DNA of 64,000 nt from Desulfonauticus sp. (GTDB lineage: Bacteria > Desulfobacterota > Desulfovibrionia > Desulfovibrionales > Desulfonatronovibrionaceae), in NCBI GenBank assembly GCA_030950395.1, contig JAUZRP010000011.1:54070-118069 (forward strand), in the 5' to 3' direction. Below, piece by piece: positions 22,550 through 33,360 of the stretch. The translations under genes were made by a program, and so were the position numbers. Within the stretch, counting starts at the first letter, position 1. Each line of letters begins with the position of its first letter. The notes beneath the pieces are model-generated. The model searched no databases, was not told the DNA's origin, and saw only the letters and a list, made by a program, of their open reading frames with translations.

Positions 22550-23281
22550 ATGAAATATTTAAAAAAAATGACCTATGCTCAAAAGCAGGTAGTTGGCCTA
22601 TGTGGGAAACTGATGCAAAGTCAGGACATGCTTTTCCCTGGGGCACGAGTAGGAATAGCCTTATCTGGAGGAGTAGATTCCTGGACATTACTCCAGGTGC
22701 TTATAATCAGGCAAAAAATAGTCCCTTTTTCTTTTGAATTAATGATTCTTCACTTAAATCCAGGTTTTGATCCTAACAACCATCAACCACTTCTAAAGTG
22801 GTTAGACAAAAATCCCATGTCTGCCCATGTGGAGATAACAGATTTTGGGCCAAAAGCTCATTCTGAACAAAACAAAAAAAAATCTGCCTGTTTTCTTTGT
22901 GCCTGGAACAGACGAAAAAGACTTTTTGAACTCTGTGCCCAATATCATCTCACCCATCTAGCCTTTGGCCATGTCTTGGACGATCTGGTGACAAACTTTT
23001 TTTTAAACCTTATTTACAATGGAAAAGTAGAAGGCATGTCCCCAAAAGAGTCTTTTTTTAAAGGCAAACTCTTAGTAATTCGCCCATTACTTGCTGTGGA
23101 AAAAAAAATTATTCAATCAGCAGCCAAACAATGGAAGTTGCCCGTGTGGGAAAATCCATGTCCCTCTGCCCAAAATACCAACCGAACTTTTTTGACTCAA
23201 TCTATCTCTGCCCTTGCCCCTAACCCAAGGCTTTTAAAGAATATTTTTCGAGGAATTCGAAAATGGCAACTTGACTTTTGA
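22550..23281 (+). CDS. TtcA/TilS-superfamily tRNA thiolation-type PP-loop ATPase
   Basis: PP-loop IALSGGVDSWTLLQVL, CFLCAWNRRKRLFELCAQYHLTHLAFGHVLDDLVTNFFLNLIYNGKVEGM. Confidence 0.8.
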   Translation: MKYLKKMTYAQKQVVGLCGKLMQSQDMLFPGARVGIALSGGVDSWTLLQVLIIRQKIVPFSFELMILHLNPGFDPNNHQPLLKWLDKNPMSAHVEITDFGPKAHSEQNKKKSACFLCAWNRRKRLFELCAQYHLTHLAFGHVLDDLVTNFFLNLIYNGKVEGMSPKESFFKGKLLVIRPLLAVEKKIIQSAAKQWKLPVWENPCPSAQNTNRTFLTQSISALAPNPRLLKNIFRGIRKWQLDF

Positions 23282-23407
23282 AGGTTATAAACCTAAAAAG
23301 TCAAAATTAATTAACATTCTTTGCCAAGAATATTTTTTATCAACCACTTAAAAATTGCCAATTTTTATAAACATCTACAAAAAATATAAAATTAAATCAG
23401 GGAATAA

Positions 23408-24310
23408 ATGTTCAATCAAAAATACGAAATTCTTATTTTTAAAGACAAAAAAGGTTTAAGTAAAAACTTTACTCTTAAAGGCAGAACTATCCTTTTCTTT
23501 CTTATCCTGGCCATAACTATTACAAGTATAAACGTCTATTTTGCTTATCATAGCTATAACTATCTGCACTTACAATCCTTATACCAACAAGCCACTTCCA
23601 GATTGGAAAAACAAAATCAACAATTACTAGCTTTTGCCCAAAAAATTAAACAACTCCAGCATAATTTAACCAAAATGGCAGAATTGGATCGCAGAATCAG
23701 ACTAATGATGAATATAGAAGGCAACAACAATCTATTAGAATCTATTGGCGGCACTCCAGAAAATTCTGTTACCTTAAACTACATTCCAGCCTATAGACAA
23801 GAAGCTCTGGCCAGAAAACTGCACAACTTTTTAAAACAACTCAACATCCAGGCCCAATTAGAAAAAATACGCCAAAAACAACTTCTAACTCTACTTAAAG
23901 ATAAACAGGCCATTTTAGCCTCAACACCATCTATCTGGCCCGCCCAAGGCTGGGTATCTTCTGGATTTGGCTATCGTATATCTCCTTTTACAGGACAACG
24001 AGAGTTCCACAAAGGACTCGATATCTCTGGTCCCGTAGGTACACCTATTATTGCCCCTGCAAATGGTGAGGTAATCTTTGTAGGACACAATGGTGGATAT
24101 GGCTTAAGCATTGTCATCAACCATGGAAACGGCATTACTACCAGATATGCTCACCTTCAAAAATCCCTTGTAAAAAAAGGAGATAAGGTAAAACGAGGAG
24201 AAATTATCGCTTACATGGGCAACTCGGGACGATCCACTGGCCCTCATCTCCATTACGAAGTAAGGATAAATGGCTTACCTGTAAATCCTCTTAAATACAT
24301 CCTCAATTAA
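23408..24310 (+). CDS. M23 family metallopeptidase
   Basis: SSGFGYRISPFTGQREFHKGLDISGPVGTPI, GHSGRSTGPHLHYEVR-type motif. Confidence 0.93.
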   Translation: MFNQKYEILIFKDKKGLSKNFTLKGRTILFFLILAITITSINVYFAYHSYNYLHLQSLYQQATSRLEKQNQQLLAFAQKIKQLQHNLTKMAELDRRIRLMMNIEGNNNLLESIGGTPENSVTLNYIPAYRQEALARKLHNFLKQLNIQAQLEKIRQKQLLTLLKDKQAILASTPSIWPAQGWVSSGFGYRISPFTGQREFHKGLDISGPVGTPIIAPANGEVIFVGHNGGYGLSIVINHGNGITTRYAHLQKSLVKKGDKVKRGEIIAYMGNSGRSTGPHLHYEVRINGLPVNPLKYILN

Positions 24311-24316
24311 AAATCC

Positions 24317-24413
24317 AACTGAGAAATTTATTTTAAATAGTCAGAAAGAAAATTTTTTTCAATAAATTAAGCCAAATACAATTTGAGGCCTTAATACAAA
24401 TTTTATTTGTAGT
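24317..24413. repeat. Dispersed intergenic element copy E (degenerate)
   Basis: caactgagaaatttattttaaatag...tttttttcaataaattaagccaaatacaatttga...caaattttatttgtag aligns with the copy at 51086. Confidence 0.55.
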
Positions 24414-24529
24414 AGAGAAATAATGGGCCAAAATTACTAATGGCCAAAATAGATTAGACGTTTGTAAGACTAGTTAAATTAAAAAATTTTAACGTAAAAA
24501 ACTCGTGCAACAATATTCTATTAACAATT

Positions 24530-24551
24530 AGGCCATTTTAAAACGGCCTAT
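24530..24551 (-). terminator. Inverted repeat taggccattttaaaacggccta, possible terminator of the 24558 gene
   Basis: Near-perfect palindrome just 3' of a minus-strand ORF. Confidence 0.45.
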
Positions 24552-24557
24552 ACTTTC

Positions 24558-24785
24558 CTAATCTTTTGTGCCAGAATAAGTAAATCCTTTGGCTATCATT
24601 TTATAATATCTACCCTTATCAATAGCAATTATTTGACCACAAGAACAATATATTTTATTTTCTATTTGTTTATATTGATAAATTTTAGTTATCCTATCTT
24701 TGTGGCAACGCAAAACCTCTCCCTGGCCTATTTTATAGTACTTCCAAATTTTTCTTTTACAGCCAGCACATTTAATAGTGAGCAT
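24558..24785 (-). CDS. Small zinc-ribbon-like hypothetical protein
   Basis: 75 aa with CAGC and CSC motifs (CAGCKRKIWKYYKIGQGEVLRCHKD...IYCSCGQ). Confidence 0.5.
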   Translation of the reverse strand: MLTIKCAGCKRKIWKYYKIGQGEVLRCHKDRITKIYQYKQIENKIYCSCGQIIAIDKGRYYKMIAKGFTYSGTKD

Positions 24786-24994
24786 AATAGATTAAATAGA
24801 CCAAAGTATAATTGTCAAAAATAAAAAATTTTCTCTTTACAAATTGTCACACCATCACAGGCAGACACAAGATTTGCCCCTAAAAAACATTTATCCTTAT
24901 CCACAACCTCTATAATTTTCATACCCTCTAACACCTATCATCCCCTAGACCTTGGACCATGCTCTTTTGACTATGGACCACAAATTACTAATAA

Positions 24995-25753
24995 TTAATT
25001 TTTATTTTTTTTAGAACAGATCCATTCTATTTGCCTACAAATCCCCATAAATAAATTATATTCGTTTTTACGTAAGCGGACTCTATAAAAAAATCTTTTT
25101 AAAGGTAACATAAAATAATCTGGATTATTATCCAGATGTAAAAAATCTATTTTTAGAAGCACTTTTTGTAAATTAATAAATAAGCGCTGTAAATCTTGAG
25201 AAGTAATCAAGGTGGTTTGTTTGTCGTGAATAGGTCTTAATTTACGTTGGGAAAACAGTTTAAAACATTCATAAAGCAAGATCAAAACTGCTTGAGCCAA
25301 ATTTAGAGACCAGGCATCTGGACAGGTAGGTATAGATACCAATTGACCACACAATTTTATTTCTTCGTTAGTAAGACCTTTATCTTCTGGACCAAAAACT
25401 ATAGCCACTTTCCCCCTTAACTCTACGATGTCGTGTATTTCCCGAGCGCATTCTTCTGGCAATAAAACACTTTTTCTCCAGCCACCCAGTCTAGCTGTAG
25501 TAGCAAATACCCCGTGGAAATCTGCTATGGCTTCTGTTAAAGAAGGAAAGATTTTTATCTTCTCTAAAACCTGTTTGCCTTTTGGAGTAGCTAGAGGCAA
25601 AGCTCTTTCTAAAATAAAATTTTCTGGAGAAACTAAATATAAATTAGGACATCCCAAATTGGCACAGGCCCTTGCTACAGAGCCAATGTTTTCGGAAAAC
25701 TTAGTTCTAACCAAGACAATAGTAAGGAAAGAAAGGGGTTGCAAATCAGACAT
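24995..25753 (-). CDS. trmJ: TrmJ/TrmH-family RNA (SPOUT) methyltransferase
   Basis: ENIGSVARACANLGCPNLYLVSP, VAIVFGPEDKGLTNEEI, SLNLAQAVLILLYE. Confidence 0.88.
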   Translation of the reverse strand: MSDLQPLSFLTIVLVRTKFSENIGSVARACANLGCPNLYLVSPENFILERALPLATPKGKQVLEKIKIFPSLTEAIADFHGVFATTARLGGWRKSVLLPEECAREIHDIVELRGKVAIVFGPEDKGLTNEEIKLCGQLVSIPTCPDAWSLNLAQAVLILLYECFKLFSQRKLRPIHDKQTTLITSQDLQRLFINLQKVLLKIDFLHLDNNPDYFMLPLKRFFYRVRLRKNEYNLFMGICRQIEWICSKKNKN

Positions 25754-26756
25754 TGAAACGAAAGGTTATGATATCTCCATCCTGAACGATATAATCTTTA
25801 CCTTCTAACCGTAAAGCTCCCTTATCTTTGGCTACTTTAAAATCTTTGTACTTGAGAAAATCCCCCCAAGACAAAACTTCAGCCCTAATAAATCCTTTTT
25901 GGAGATCAGAGTGAATTACGCCTGCTGCCTCAGGAGCAGTAGATCCTTTTTTCAAAGGCCAGGCTCGGACTTCTTTTTCCCCTGCAGTTAAAAAAGTGAT
26001 AAGATCCAACAACTGATACGTATTTTTTATAACTCGGTGTAAAACAGATTCTTTAAGGCCCAAATCTTCTAAAAACATCTGGATTTCTTCTGGATCGTTT
26101 AATTCTGCTATCTCTTTTTCTAACTTTGCTGAAACAGCTATGTGAATTTCTTTTTCCTTAGAAACAGGCAGTTCGATTTGGTCTAAATTATCTTCTAACA
26201 CGTTCCAGGCATAAAGGATAGGTTTGGCACTTAAAAAACAATAACCTCTTAAAATCGGATCACCAGCCAGTTCTTGAAATTCTCTCAACGGCTTTTCAGC
26301 TTCTAAAATTTCCTTAATTTTGCTCAAAAGTTCTTCTTCTTTTGGATTCACCAAATTCTTAGCCTTTTTCTTATCCACAGCCATTTTTTCGAGTTTTTTC
26401 TCTACCACTGCTAAATCAGAAATTAACAAGTCTGTTTCTATTTCCTGCCACTGAGCTGCAGGATTATTGGCCCCACTAAAACCATCTAACACAGCCAAAA
26501 GACAATCATAAGCTCTAATTTCATTCAAAACTCTTGCTCCAAGTCCCCCACCTTTACCACCACCTCCAGGAATATCTAGATACTCAATCTCCGTATAGGT
26601 AACTTTAGGGGGGTTAAATAGATCCTTTAAAGGATCTAACCGCTCTTCAGGAACCTTTACCCTAGCTCTATTGATATTATGGCCACCAGGTCCAGCTAAA
26701 GCCAAAAATAAATCAGTCTTGCCTGAACCAGAAAACCCAAAAATAGCTGTCTTCAT
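25746..26756 (-). CDS. YchF/Obg-family GTPase with DUF933-type C-terminus
   Basis: AIFGFSGSGKTDLFLAL P-loop, YLDIPGGGGKGGGLGARVLNEIRAYD, C-terminal WPLKKGSTAPEAAGVIHSDLQKGFIRAEV. Confidence 0.88.
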   Translation of the reverse strand: MKTAIFGFSGSGKTDLFLALAGPGGHNINRARVKVPEERLDPLKDLFNPPKVTYTEIEYLDIPGGGGKGGGLGARVLNEIRAYDCLLAVLDGFSGANNPAAQWQEIETDLLISDLAVVEKKLEKMAVDKKKAKNLVNPKEEELLSKIKEILEAEKPLREFQELAGDPILRGYCFLSAKPILYAWNVLEDNLDQIELPVSKEKEIHIAVSAKLEKEIAELNDPEEIQMFLEDLGLKESVLHRVIKNTYQLLDLITFLTAGEKEVRAWPLKKGSTAPEAAGVIHSDLQKGFIRAEVLSWGDFLKYKDFKVAKDKGALRLEGKDYIVQDGDIITFRFNV

Positions 26757-26950
26757 CTTTGTATAGTTCCTCTATCTGTATTATCATCTAGTGGTTAGTT
26801 TAAAAGTAAAGATACCCATTTTTACCCTCCCCCACAACCAATTACAAATTATCAAAATATCACGGGCAACCACACACTTTCGCCTCTACAACCAACCCAT
26901 TCACTATCCACCCATCCCCCATAACCTATCGCCTTTAGCCCAATCACCAA

Positions 26951-27988
26951 TTACTTTTTCTCAAAACTCAACAAAATAGGACTTGCTACGTAGATAGAAG
27001 AATACGTCCCCACAATAATACCTATAAACAAAGCCAGGGCAAAATCATGAATAACCCCACCACCCAGAATCAACAAACTAAGCACTACCAATAAAGTAGT
27101 ACCTGAAGTTAAAATAGTTCTGCTCAAAGTTTGATTGATACTTTTATTTATAATTTCTGCAAAATTTCCACCTTTTTTCCCTTTTAAATTTTCTCTAATT
27201 CTATCAAAAACAATAATCGTATCGTTTAAAGAATAACCTATAATTGTTAATAGAGCAGCTACTATGGTTAAATCAAATTCTTTATTTAAAATAGAAAATA
27301 TACCTACAGTAATAGTAACGTCATGAATAAGGGCTACAATTGCTCCAAGAGCATATTTAAGTTTTAAATACCAGCATAAAAACAAAGTAATAAGCATTGC
27401 CCCGATAATTAAAAAGGCCATAGGCAAAGAAAAAAGTTGCAAAACATACACTCCCAACCCCAAAGCCGCAGCCATAATAGCAGAAAGCACCCATTTATAT
27501 TCAAAGCGACCAGAAATATAAATAGCAATTAAAAGCACTGCATAAAATAAAGCCTCAAGAGCTTTCTTTTTCAAATCTTTACCTACCTTTGGACCAACCA
27601 TCTCTAAACGTTGAATAGTAAAATTAACTCCTTTCAAATGCTTAGCCAAAGCTGTTGCAATAAGCTTTCTTATTTGTTCACCTGTTTGCTTTAGTTGAGG
27701 TAAACGCAAAAGATATTCGTGATCAGCCTCATTGCCAAACTTCTGGATAATCAGTTGAGAAAGACCTGTTTTAGCTAAAGCTGCCTTTAAGTTACTTTCT
27801 GGGATACTACGACTTAGTTTAATTTGAACGATCATGCCTCCCGAAAAATCAATACCATACTTAGGACCACCTTTAACCAAAAGAGAAATAAGGCCTATCA
27901 AAATTAAAAATCCAGAAATGGCAAAAGCTACTTTGCGAAAACCAATAAAATCCCAATTCGTGTCTGGCTTAATAATCGTAAGTCCCAT
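26951..27988 (-). CDS. secF: Protein translocase subunit SecF
   Basis: [49 protein letters not shown]. Confidence 0.96.
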   Translation of the reverse strand: MGLTIIKPDTNWDFIGFRKVAFAISGFLILIGLISLLVKGGPKYGIDFSGGMIVQIKLSRSIPESNLKAALAKTGLSQLIIQKFGNEADHEYLLRLPQLKQTGEQIRKLIATALAKHLKGVNFTIQRLEMVGPKVGKDLKKKALEALFYAVLLIAIYISGRFEYKWVLSAIMAAALGLGVYVLQLFSLPMAFLIIGAMLITLFLCWYLKLKYALGAIVALIHDVTITVGIFSILNKEFDLTIVAALLTIIGYSLNDTIIVFDRIRENLKGKKGGNFAEIINKSINQTLSRTILTSGTTLLVVLSLLILGGGVIHDFALALFIGIIVGTYSSIYVASPILLSFEKK

Positions 27989-27997
27989 CCTGGCCTC

Positions 27998-29593
27998 CTA
28001 AATATTTAAAGACTTAAGTTCTTGTTTTCTGGATAACCACCAATCAAAAAGAACCTTAGAAACAAAAATGGCTGTAAACATAGATGCTAAAATGCCCAAA
28101 GTTAGAGTTACAGCAAACCCTTTAATAGGACCTGTTCCAAATTGATATAAAATAACGGCAGCGATAATAGTTGTAATATTAGCGTCTAAAATAGTTAAGG
28201 TTGCCCTAGAAAACCCTTCTTCTACTGCCTTTCTAGGAGTAACTCCCTGTCTTAATTCTTCTCTTATTCTCTCAAAAATAAGTACATTGGCATCTACAGC
28301 CATGCCTATAGTTAGAATAATACCTGCAATTCCTGGTAAAGTTAAAGTAGCACCAAAAATCGCCAAGCCTGCCATGATCAAAATCAAATTAAAAACAAGA
28401 GCAATGTCTGCAATAAGCCCTGCAATACCATAATAAACAAACATAAACAAAACAACCAGACCACCCCCCACGATAGCAGAAACTATGCCTTTTTGGATAG
28501 ACTCTTGACCCAGCGAAGGACCAACAGTCCTTTCTTCCAGAATCTTAACAGGTGCAGGAAGCGAACCAGCCCTCAAAACAATAGCTAAATCATGAGCCTC
28601 TTCTGTAGTAAAATGCCCAGTAATGCTGGCTCTACCACCTATAATCTTTTCCTGAATCACTGGAGCAGAATAAACTTTGCCATCCAGCACTATAGCCAGT
28701 CTTTTATTAACATTTTCCCCTGTAACTCTTTCAAAAATCTTAGCGCCTCGAGCATTAAAAGTCATAGAGATATAAGGTCTTCCAAAAGAATCAAAGGCAA
28801 CATTAGCATTGGTAATATACTCTCCCGTAAGCACAGGAGTATCTATCAACACTATTGGTTGCTTTATTTCTCTGCCGTCAGGAGTTTGCTTATAAAGATA
28901 ATACAGTTTCCTTCCCGGCGGCAAAATACCTTTTTTAGCTTTTGCCAAATCTACATTATCATCTACAAGCATAAATTCTAAATGAGCGGTTTTGCCAATA
29001 ACTTTTATAGCTCTTTCTGGATCACTCAAACCGGGTAATTGAACCTGTATTCTATTGCCCTGTTCTCTGCGAATATCTGGCTCTGCAACACCAAACTGAT
29101 CTATTCGGTTTCTGATAGTTTTAACTGCCTGATCTATAATTAACTTTATTTGTTTTTCTTTGTAATCTTTTTTAAAAGCAAGAACATATTTTACCTGATC
29201 ACCAACAGGTTCTTTTTGTAATATTTCCAACATGGGAAAGTATTTTTTTAACAACTTATCTAATTCTTGCACTTGAGAAGATTTTAATAACGTAAATGTT
29301 AACGTATCATTATTGATGTGAGGCTTTAAAATAAAAATATTTTTTTCTCTTGCAGTATCGCGAATATCCTCTCCTATCTGAGCCAGACTATTTTTAAGAG
29401 CTGTTTTAATATCCACGCCAAGAGTAAGATGCATACCTCCCTTAAGATCCAATCCTAAATTTATTTTATCATCTGGCAAAAACTTTCCCAACTTGGAATT
29501 TTTAATCTGAGGGATAGAAGGCAAAGTATAAATAAGTGCCATAAACAAGATAACAAAAACAATTACAAAACGCCAACGCAAGCTACTATTCAT
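27998..29593 (-). CDS. secD: Protein translocase subunit SecD
   Basis: LGLDLKGGMHLTLGVD, GMAVDANVLIFERIREELRQG. Confidence 0.96.
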   Translation of the reverse strand: MNSSLRWRFVIVFVILFMALIYTLPSIPQIKNSKLGKFLPDDKINLGLDLKGGMHLTLGVDIKTALKNSLAQIGEDIRDTAREKNIFILKPHINNDTLTFTLLKSSQVQELDKLLKKYFPMLEILQKEPVGDQVKYVLAFKKDYKEKQIKLIIDQAVKTIRNRIDQFGVAEPDIRREQGNRIQVQLPGLSDPERAIKVIGKTAHLEFMLVDDNVDLAKAKKGILPPGRKLYYLYKQTPDGREIKQPIVLIDTPVLTGEYITNANVAFDSFGRPYISMTFNARGAKIFERVTGENVNKRLAIVLDGKVYSAPVIQEKIIGGRASITGHFTTEEAHDLAIVLRAGSLPAPVKILEERTVGPSLGQESIQKGIVSAIVGGGLVVLFMFVYYGIAGLIADIALVFNLILIMAGLAIFGATLTLPGIAGIILTIGMAVDANVLIFERIREELRQGVTPRKAVEEGFSRATLTILDANITTIIAAVILYQFGTGPIKGFAVTLTLGILASMFTAIFVSKVLFDWWLSRKQELKSLNI

Positions 29594-29639
29594 ATCTAAA
29601 CCCCTTTACCAGTTAATTTGCCTTTTAAAACAGTCATTT

Positions 29640-29766
29640 TTCGCAAAATTTATAAATCTTAAATTCAAAAATTTTATATCAAGTTTAATAAAAAATTTTT
29701 TCAACAATTTTAACTAATTATAATTTGAAAATTTAGCCAAAAACACAAATTTTGACCTTTTGCAGC
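29640..29766. repeat. Dispersed intergenic element copy A
   Basis: Ends ccaaaaacacaaattttgaccttttgcag; core tttttcaacaattttaactaattataatttgaaaa matches the copy at 51086; left end cgcaaaattt is degenerate. Confidence 0.65.
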
Positions 29767-29807
29767 TAAATCATCAATTGATTTCTAAGAAATCAAAAAA
29801 AATATAC

Positions 29808-29841
29808 AAAAAAAGGCCCGGTAATATAAACCAGGCCCTTT
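29808..29841 (-). terminator. Rho-independent terminator downstream of yajC
   Basis: aaaaaaggcccggtaatataaaccaggccctttt hairpin with T-tract on the minus strand. Confidence 0.8.
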
Positions 29842-29863
29842 TATCTCAACTCTTTCACTTTGG

Positions 29864-30247
29864 CTACTTTTTTTCTTGTCCTTTTTTCCCAGATTTTTGT
29901 TTATTTGAGACAGATCTCTCTTTTTCCTGGTTCAAAACACTGGCAATATAACTCCTATTAACTTTCACCTGAACCTTATCAGCAACTTCAAGAGTAAGAA
30001 CATCTTCGTCTATATCAATAATACGTCCATACAATCCTCCTCCTGTCATCACTCTATCGCCCCTTTTTAAAGCGGCCAACATTTCTCTATGTTGTTTAGC
30101 TTTTTTTTGCTGGGGCCTAATCAACAAAAAATAAAAAATAGCAAACATTAAAATTAAAGGCAAAAAAGCCCCTATGGGATTAGGTTGTCCTCCCCCATTA
30201 GCTCCTCCTGCTTGACCCATTGCATAGGCGATACTCACCAAATCCAT
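29864..30247 (-). CDS. yajC: Preprotein translocase subunit YajC
   Basis: FLPLILMFAIFYFLLIRPQQKKAKQHREMLAALKRGDRVMTGGGLYGRI. Confidence 0.95.
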   Translation of the reverse strand: MDLVSIAYAMGQAGGANGGGQPNPIGAFLPLILMFAIFYFLLIRPQQKKAKQHREMLAALKRGDRVMTGGGLYGRIIDIDEDVLTLEVADKVQVKVNRSYIASVLNQEKERSVSNKQKSGKKGQEKK

Positions 30248-30317
30248 AAAACCTCCTTGATATTTTCCTCTTACTTAATACATTCTCAAATACTTTTTAT
30301 TTGAAGTCAACTATTTT

Positions 30318-31577
30318 CTAGTCATCATAGTCTCCATCACCCACGTTTGTTCGCAAATTTTCCATCTGTTTAATCTTATCTAAGCTCCACAGAGAAGGAT
30401 CTTCTATCCTTGTAGCCTTTGGCCCAAGATCATAAGAACCCTTTTCTAAAATAATTTCTTTAGCAATATCAGCTGTATCTTTAGCGTAAAAAACGTTTAC
30501 CAACAAATCATAAACAAAATCTTCTACAGCTCTAGTCATTCTCTCTCGCACCTCTTTGGGCTCACTCAACATCTTGGTCTCAAAAGGTAAATTGAGCCAT
30601 TTGTAATTGCCAGGCTTCCAGCCTTTTTCTTTTGCATAGGCAACCATTTCGGCCCACAACTCTTCACTTACTCCCTTATCTTTTTCCTTTACCAGATTGC
30701 CCTGTTCGTCTAAAACCGCATTGCCGTATTCATCAACTTGTACACCCCAAGCTAACATCTGCAAGGCAGTAGCCACATTGGCTTTGGTGGTAGCAGTTTT
30801 GGTGGCAATCTCCCGCAATCTGTCTGAATTATTACCGGATGTGCCGTGCTGAGCCCCTGAAATTTTGTATGGCTCAAGGGCTGCATGAATTTTAGCTGTG
30901 AGATCTACTTGAATCCCAGCGTTACTATCCTGAATGCCGTGCGTTGTCCCATTATTTAAAGCTATCCAATCAGGAAAAATCTCATGCGCATTTAGACCTC
31001 TAATTAAAAACAAGGCCTCTTCAGGCGTAGACAAACCTTCTTTACCCTTAATCTCTCCTACCTCTGTCTCATAGCCTGCCCAGGACGGAACGTATTTAGA
31101 AAGCTCTATATTGGCCAACAAATTATCTACATCAGGCAAGTGAGAAGCATCTATAGCAATAGAAGTAATGCCAAAGTGAAAAAGAGAAGGTATTTGTTTT
31201 TTGGCCAATTCTATATCTTTTGCATTTTTTATGGTAAAATGATCCGCATGAATGGCAATAGGTACAGTAATGCCCAACTCATTAGCAACAGTATCCGCAT
31301 AGCGAGCCAAATTCCACATATTAATATGACAATAATTACTTTCAGATTTGGCAATTTCTAAAATAATAGCAGCATTGGCCTTTTGTGCAGCCAACAAAAC
31401 TCCTCTTAGTACGAAATAATTTCGACAATTAGCTGCAATAGTCATACACTTGCCTTTTTTCAGCATTGCCCGATCAATCACCTTACCACTGACTAATAAG
31501 GCCTTACTATTAGGAAAAAGTTTTTTAATATTTTCAGGCCTTCCAATTTCTAAAAGTTTTGCATAAGCATCACTCAT
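30318..31577 (-). CDS. fba: Class II fructose-bisphosphate aldolase
   Basis: IAIHADHFT, SIAIDASHLP, YETEVGEIKGKEG, HGTSGNNSDRLREIA motifs. Confidence 0.85.
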   Translation of the reverse strand: MSDAYAKLLEIGRPENIKKLFPNSKALLVSGKVIDRAMLKKGKCMTIAANCRNYFVLRGVLLAAQKANAAIILEIAKSESNYCHINMWNLARYADTVANELGITVPIAIHADHFTIKNAKDIELAKKQIPSLFHFGITSIAIDASHLPDVDNLLANIELSKYVPSWAGYETEVGEIKGKEGLSTPEEALFLIRGLNAHEIFPDWIALNNGTTHGIQDSNAGIQVDLTAKIHAALEPYKISGAQHGTSGNNSDRLREIATKTATTKANVATALQMLAWGVQVDEYGNAVLDEQGNLVKEKDKGVSEELWAEMVAYAKEKGWKPGNYKWLNLPFETKMLSEPKEVRERMTRAVEDFVYDLLVNVFYAKDTADIAKEIILEKGSYDLGPKATRIEDPSLWSLDKIKQMENLRTNVGDGDYDD

Positions 31578-31863
31578 TATAGCCTCCTTTTGGTTAATGA
31601 ACTAAGCACTTATTTCTAAAAAAAGTGCCCCAAAAAATACCTTTTGGCAAGCAAAAGACAAAATTATTTTTAACCTTTACACTTAACCTCGAAAGACACA
31701 TACCTTAAAAAACCCTTCACAACAAAACCATCAAAACTAGCAATAATTCATACCCAAATCACCTTAGCCCAAAAATCTTATTTTGTATAGTTTTTATAGC
31801 TTATTAGGTGGTAAGAAACACTTGAAAAGAAATAAGAGAAGAAAGTTCTGATTTGTTTTAGGA

Positions 31864-31940
<77 letters not shown>

Positions 31941-32177
31941 CCAATTGAGAGAAATTATTTTATATATTTTTTTAATTATGTCAAGAAAAATCTTACTTAA
32001 TTTCCGTGTATCACACCCTAATTGGTTGATAAAATAGATAGTAACCGTGGAGGCTTTGGTCATGTAGTAAAGCTAGATCGTAGGCTAAGTTTTTTTGAAG
32101 CTCCAAAATTTGCGCATTAAGCATTTAACCATTTTTATTTATGTTTTACTTATGCTAAAAAACTCATCAATCTCCCC

Positions 32178-33326
32178 TTAAAAAACTTCCAGCAACAAAT
32201 TGTCTGCGTGGATAACTTCTGAATAGAGGGCATCTTTTAACTTTATGCTAAGATCAGAGCTTTTTTGTCCTTTAATCTTTTCTACTTCTCTGGCTGAATA
32301 ATTACTTAACCCAACTCCTAACCACAGTCCATCTTCGGTAATTACTTTTACTAAAGCACCTTTTTCAAAATTTCCTTTTACCTGTTTAATGCCCACAGGC
32401 AAAAGACTTTTCCCTTTTTTTAGAGCCAGTCCAGCCCCTTTATCGATTATGATCTCACCTTCTGGATCTAGGTTATAAGCAAACCAGAATTTACGGCGGG
32501 CAATCTTTTTACCTTCAGGTAAAACCCAGGTGCCAATATCTTCTCCTTTAAACAGCTGTTCTAAAACAAAACGCTTTTTACCAGGTAAAATTACAGTAGG
32601 CACACCCAACTGAGCAGCCCGTTTGGCAGATAATAGCTTGCTATACATGCCGCCTGTGCCACACTCACTTTTACCTTCACAAACTTCTGTTAAATTTAAA
32701 GAAAATATATTATCTATGTATTCTATTTTAGCGGCTTCAGGATATTTTTTGGGATTTTTTTCAAACACTCCTTCTGCAGAAGTAAGATTAATAAGCAAAT
32801 CAGCCTCCACCAAATTTACAATACGCACAGCCAACTGATCGTTATCGCCAAATTTTAACTCCTGAACTGCTACTGTGTCGTTTTCATTTACTATAGGTAA
32901 AATTTTCCATTTAAATAATTGAAAAAAAGTATTTCTAGCATTTAAAAACCTTTCTCTATGCTTTAAATCATCTTTTGTTAGAAGCACCTGAGCGGTTATA
33001 GTGGAAAACCTGGCAAAGGTTTCGTCATATACGTGCATCAACCTACTTTGACCAATGGCCGAAATAGCCTGTTTGGCAGTAATTTTAAATCCTTCGTGGC
33101 CAGTTAAAGACAATGTCCTGGCTCCAGCAGCCATAGCTCCAGAACTAACCAATACTACTTCCCTTCCCTGAGAATGCAACCCAGCCAAATCGTCTGCCAA
33201 TCTGGTAATAACCTTTAAATCCAGTCCATTTTCTGTAGTTACCACTGCACTGCCAATCTTAACGACTATTCTTTTGGCCTTAGCAAGTATCTTTTTTTTA
33301 TAGGTCAAAAATTCTTCTCTGTTCAT
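32178..33326 (-). CDS. proB: Glutamate 5-kinase (with PUA domain)
   Basis: IVVKIGSAVVT, VLVSSGAMAAGA, FGDNDQLAVRIVNLVEADLLINLT, C-terminal LPVGIKQVKGNFEKGALVKV. Confidence 0.95.
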   Translation of the reverse strand: MNREEFLTYKKKILAKAKRIVVKIGSAVVTTENGLDLKVITRLADDLAGLHSQGREVVLVSSGAMAAGARTLSLTGHEGFKITAKQAISAIGQSRLMHVYDETFARFSTITAQVLLTKDDLKHRERFLNARNTFFQLFKWKILPIVNENDTVAVQELKFGDNDQLAVRIVNLVEADLLINLTSAEGVFEKNPKKYPEAAKIEYIDNIFSLNLTEVCEGKSECGTGGMYSKLLSAKRAAQLGVPTVILPGKKRFVLEQLFKGEDIGTWVLPEGKKIARRKFWFAYNLDPEGEIIIDKGAGLALKKGKSLLPVGIKQVKGNFEKGALVKVITEDGLWLGVGLSNYSAREVEKIKGQKSSDLSIKLKDALYSEVIHADNLLLEVF

Positions 33327-33360
33327 AGTACCTATGTGCCTATTAAAATGCTCTGACAGA